A stretch of DNA of 64,000 nt. Origin: JAXGMQ01 sp964613055 (GTDB taxonomy: Bacteria; Caldisericota; Caldisericia; JAAYUI01). This document shows, in pieces, positions 61,414 to 64,000 of the stretch (positions within the stretch are counted from its first letter, which is position 1; each line of letters begins with the position of its first letter). Location: assembly GCA_964613055.1 (NCBI GenBank), contig CAZTGD010000008.1, positions 1-64,000 on the forward strand. Direction: 5' to 3'. Below the pieces are notes generated by a model. It did no database searches. It was given only the letters and a program-made list of their open reading frames with translations, and was not told the origin of the DNA. The translations under genes were made by a program, and so were the position numbers.

Positions 61414-63596
61414 GGTGTTGGAGTCATAAATTCAATGACCTTGATATAATCTCTAATATCAATATCTCCACTCGAATCAAGGTCAAATCGGATATCCCAA
61501 TCCGAGTCATCTGAGGTTCCCCCAAACTTAGTCAATAGCATGGACAGATCTACCATGTCGACATACCCCGAATGATTGAAATCAGCTCTGGATCGAGTTA
61601 TCTCATCTTGGCTTATGAGTAAAACGATATCTCGTGGTAATGAACAAAGGTCATTCATCTCATCAGTAACACTAAGGTTAGATAATTTTATCTTCGTATG
61701 TTCAAACTCACTCTTGGCTCGAAAATGTAGAGATGCAATGCTTCCTGTTTCTGAATCTCTAAACTGTATCAACGCCATACCAAAGAAGTTATCGGTGTAA
61801 TGCCAACTATCCATTTGTTCATCGGTTGGAAATGTAATTCCTTCAAGTTTTAGCAGAGAAGGATCATATTTAAATGTGACATTTGATTTTTCAAATGGCT
61901 TGCTTGCTTTTATGTCGATTTCAAATGTTCTGTAAGGAGCAATATTCTCAGGTATGGTGCTGTATATAAAATCGGCTTGTTCAGCTTGATGAATGTCTAG
62001 GAATAAGCTCTTCCTTATTCTACCTGTATCTACATACTGGTATACCAACCATTCCCGTCTTCCCAAATCAACATCATCAGGTATCTCAATCTCGATCCTC
62101 CATTTAGCATTTTCATGGTCAATCTCTATCTCTGGAAATGCCCAGATCATATCTTCCTTTGCTGGGAGTACCTGGAAGCGATCGTTTTTTGAAATATCTC
62201 CACTAATATCCCCCTCCCACAATGCCGTTCCACCAGCCTCAACATGTATTGTTGGTTCATTTATCGAAATCCAACTCGATTCATCTCCATCTATCAATGT
62301 AACTGCAGGGTCCCCATACAGATTATAATTAAATATATTCATTTGTGATGCTTCAGGTGGATCCTCAGTGTCACCCCAGAAATAATCAGTTGAGAATTTA
62401 TATAATGAATCAGCGAGTGCCTGACCCGTAGTCATCCCAGTTTGAGTGATATTCTTGGTAAACAGATAGTATATTGTATCCATACCTCCATCCTCTGGTT
62501 TCTTCCAAAATGATGGTCCCCAGGCAACATTAGTTGAGCCGATATAACTTGCGCATCCGGCTCTAAGTGACATTGCTCCAAGATTGTAGAGCATTCTAGG
62601 ATTACTCGTGCTACAGGAGGCGGCAAGAACTATCCCCCAGTTGAGATCGACACGCTTTAAATCATTTGAGTGGATCATTTTAGGTTGCGATATTTGATCG
62701 TCTTCAGGAATTCCAATAACATTTTGATTTGTATTCCACACAGTTCTTACAACGCGATTTGGACTTCCATGCCCAGTCAAGCATACAAAACCGAATCTGT
62801 CATTAAACCTTTCCTCCAGTATATCATTGTTTAAGGGTTCTTCACATTCATATGGAGATTTTAGAAGTCCTTCTTTTTCATACATCCTGTGAGGTGTGAA
62901 ACCTCTGTACCTAAAAAAATCTTCATATATCAATTCAGAAAACTCTCCACCATCTCCTCGTTCCATCGGCACACCATCCCACAGCTGATTTTTATAGCTC
63001 AAAATCCCAGCAGGGAAGAGTATCTTCGATCTCTGGGCATCAGATAGTGAACTGAATTCGCATATATTGGATACGCAATCAGAGACATTCTCATTATCAT
63101 CAAAGGGAATCCTCCCTACATATATCTCTGGTTCATATGAGGCTATCCCATCATCTCTGTATTCACCGAGATTCCCATCCTTGTCTCTATCCCATACAGC
63201 TGATGGTGTTGCATAGTAATAGTCCGTATATGTATTTCCAACCATCATATGAGATAAGTTATCTGGATCTGGCCTTGCCTCAAGCATGGGGATAGTTGAA
63301 TTTGTTCCAACAATTAATAGGAACTTGAGATTCCACTCATTGAGGTGTTGTTTGACAAAATCCCGTATTACCTTTGGATCAGGTTCTTCGGCAATATCTT
63401 CAATCTCTACAAAGTGAACAACTAAGCCATTGTTTTCCCTGAGTTCTATAAGTGGTTTTAGAGTCGATTTGTTGGAGGATGAGATTATCAGATAACCATT
63501 CATTTCACTAGATGTTGCACTTTGAAAACTGTCTGTAACATATATGCAAGTAACTGCTAATACTAACACTACCGGATAGTAGAGAAGTCTTTTCAT
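61410..63596 (-). CDS. secreted C25 (gingipain-type) cysteine peptidase with cohesin-like and dockerin modules
   Basis: 728 residues with an N-terminal signal segment (hydrophobic ~4-20). The C25 catalytic domain (~33-435) has the dyad H276 in LTGHGSPN and C328 in LAASCSTSNP, plus VGRIPF and YNLYGDPAV. An Ig-like region follows, then a cohesin-like beta domain (~545-655: FEIDIKASKPFEKSNVTFKY) and a C-terminal dockerin type I with two Ca-binding loops (DFNHSGYVDMVDL, DLDSSGDIDIRDY). No Por-type secretion tail is seen. ATG lies 6 nt after a TAGAAT box. Exact substrate preference (Arg/Lys or other) cannot be read. Confidence 0.87.
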   Translation of the reverse strand: MKRLLYYPVVLVLAVTCIYVTDSFQSATSSEMNGYLIISSSNKSTLKPLIELRENNGLVVHFVEIEDIAEEPDPKVIRDFVKQHLNEWNLKFLLIVGTNSTIPMLEARPDPDNLSHMMVGNTYTDYYYATPSAVWDRDKDGNLGEYRDDGIASYEPEIYVGRIPFDDNENVSDCVSNICEFSSLSDAQRSKILFPAGILSYKNQLWDGVPMERGDGGEFSELIYEDFFRYRGFTPHRMYEKEGLLKSPYECEEPLNNDILEERFNDRFGFVCLTGHGSPNRVVRTVWNTNQNVIGIPEDDQISQPKMIHSNDLKRVDLNWGIVLAASCSTSNPRMLYNLGAMSLRAGCASYIGSTNVAWGPSFWKKPEDGGMDTIYYLFTKNITQTGMTTGQALADSLYKFSTDYFWGDTEDPPEASQMNIFNYNLYGDPAVTLIDGDESSWISINEPTIHVEAGGTALWEGDISGDISKNDRFQVLPAKEDMIWAFPEIEIDHENAKWRIEIEIPDDVDLGRREWLVYQYVDTGRIRKSLFLDIHQAEQADFIYSTIPENIAPYRTFEIDIKASKPFEKSNVTFKYDPSLLKLEGITFPTDEQMDSWHYTDNFFGMALIQFRDSETGSIASLHFRAKSEFEHTKIKLSNLSVTDEMNDLCSLPRDIVLLISQDEITRSRADFNHSGYVDMVDLSMLLTKFGGTSDDSDWDIRFDLDSSGDIDIRDYIKVIEFMTPTP

Positions 63597-63599
63597 AAT

Positions 63600-63623
63600 T
63601 CTATTCTAACAAAACAGAATAGA
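63600..63623. promoter_or_regulatory. inverted repeat over the C25 peptidase promoter, candidate MarR-family operator
   Basis: TCTATTCT (63600-63607), 8-bp spacer, AGAATAGA (63616-63623): perfect 8-bp arms. It covers the -10 box and part of the spacer of the peptidase promoter and lies in the region shared with the divergent MarR gene. The family usually binds such palindromes and regulates the neighbouring gene; that it does so here is inference. Confidence 0.5.
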
Positions 63624-63630
63624 TTAGCAA
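63603..63630 (-). promoter_or_regulatory. leaderless promoter of the C25 peptidase gene
   Basis: Minus strand TTGCTA (63630-63625), 16 bp, TAGAAT (63608-63603), 6 nt to ATG 63596. No Shine-Dalgarno sequence. Confidence 0.55.
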
Positions 63631-63657
63631 TAACGAGAAGGTCACAAAATAATGAAC

Positions 63658-63686
63658 TTGACAAGAGCGTTATTATAGTTCATAAT
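63658..63686 (+). promoter_or_regulatory. promoter of the MarR-family gene
   Basis: Perfect TTGACA (63658-63663), 17 bp, CATAAT (63681-63686). The ~27-nt leader holds AGAGGG ahead of ATG 63720. Confidence 0.7.
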
Positions 63687-63719
63687 TCAACAGTCTTAAT
63701 ATGAACAAGAGGGTAACCA

Positions 63720-64000
63720 ATGAGTGACATATCAACTGAAGAGATACTAGACGTTATTTTTGATCTTAAGCTTGCTCTTACAAAACATGTAAGCAGAGGT
63801 TTTCACAATCTGGGTGAAAAGAATGCTGGACATGGTAAGAAGAATTTTATTAAAACAATAGTAATTCTTTATAGAAAAGGACCACTTACTCCATCTGAGT
63901 TGAGTAAGTATATGGATTTGAGAAAGAGTACAATGACAGCAATCATCGACCTTCTAACCGATAAGAATTTCGTATCCGTCAGAAGTTCAAAAGATGACCG
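63720..64000 (+). CDS. MarR-family transcriptional regulator, 3' end outside window
   Basis: 93 residues are visible. The winged-helix core is recognisable: FIKTIVILYRKGPLTPSELS, KYMDLRKSTMTAIIDLLTDK (recognition helix) and the wing start FVSVRSSKDDR, a typical MarR DxR motif. AGAGGG lies 7 nt upstream of the ATG. It is divergent from the C25 peptidase gene and may control it. Ligand unknown. Confidence 0.85.
   Translation, partial: MSDISTEEILDVIFDLKLALTKHVSRGFHNLGEKNAGHGKKNFIKTIVILYRKGPLTPSELSKYMDLRKSTMTAIIDLLTDKNFVSVRSSKDD

Noticed and set aside
1..64000. Insertion sequences, prophage, CRISPR arrays, toxin-antitoxin or defence islands
   Set aside because: No transposase, integrase, phage structural, Cas or restriction gene and no direct-repeat arrays were seen in any part of the window.

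Overview
The window is bacterial chromosome: dense, moderately AT-rich housekeeping DNA with no IS element, prophage or CRISPR array. Gene content suggests a monoderm-like, anaerobic-leaning bacterium of the Firmicutes/Actinobacteria side of the tree or a related deep lineage. Pointers are the tmk-darA-holB-ricT string, pheS-pheT next to polX, a zinc-ribbon gene coupled to RNase H, small-type PurL, a c-di-AMP receptor and a dockerin-bearing secreted peptidase. I cannot name the species. Several operon-leading genes have a sigma70-like -10 box only about 6-11 nt before the ATG and no Shine-Dalgarno sequence, so leaderless mRNAs appear common.

Layout. 1-6277 (minus): radical SAM/SPASM gene, pheS, pheT and a frameshifted, catalytically degenerate polX. 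6386-11394 (plus): two Roadblock/LC7 genes, an RluB-type pseudouridine synthase, a tRNA with CAU anticodon, a zinc-ribbon coiled-coil protein, RNase H and rho. 11413-13612: a divergent asparaginase / alanyl-tRNA editing pair. 13759-30339 (plus): an apparently single 16.6-kb unit encoding an 11-subunit complex I (nuoABCDHIJKLMN, no nuoEFG) followed by an F-type ATP synthase with a fused b-delta subunit, a short epsilon and a c subunit carrying the Na+-type ligand set. 30382-35064 (plus): HD hydrolase, comM, fmt, metallophosphoesterase and a secreted copper-amine-oxidase-N-like protein; radA converges on the last of these.

36403-39917 (plus): a cobalamin riboswitch with btuFCD, then an FMN riboswitch with ribU. 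A strong bidirectional hairpin at 39988-40021 separates these from a tightly overlapped minus-strand operon (50964-40047: topB, two class A PBPs, tmk, darA, holB, ricT). 51060-54493 (plus): lepA, hemW, bioY. 54891-61413 (plus): ackA-purL-purM-purN-purH. 61410-63596 (minus): a C25 (gingipain-type) peptidase with cohesin-like and dockerin modules, divergent from a MarR-family regulator cut by the window end; a perfect 8-bp inverted repeat lies over the peptidase promoter.

How the parts fit. Complex I without its NADH module probably takes electrons from ferredoxin or another donor and pumps ions for an ATP synthase that may use Na+. Acetate kinase indicates substrate-level ATP from acetyl-phosphate. 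Three vitamin uptake systems (B12, riboflavin, biotin), two under riboswitches, suggest vitamin scavenging. The secreted C25 peptidase and an asparaginase are consistent with peptide or amino-acid use.
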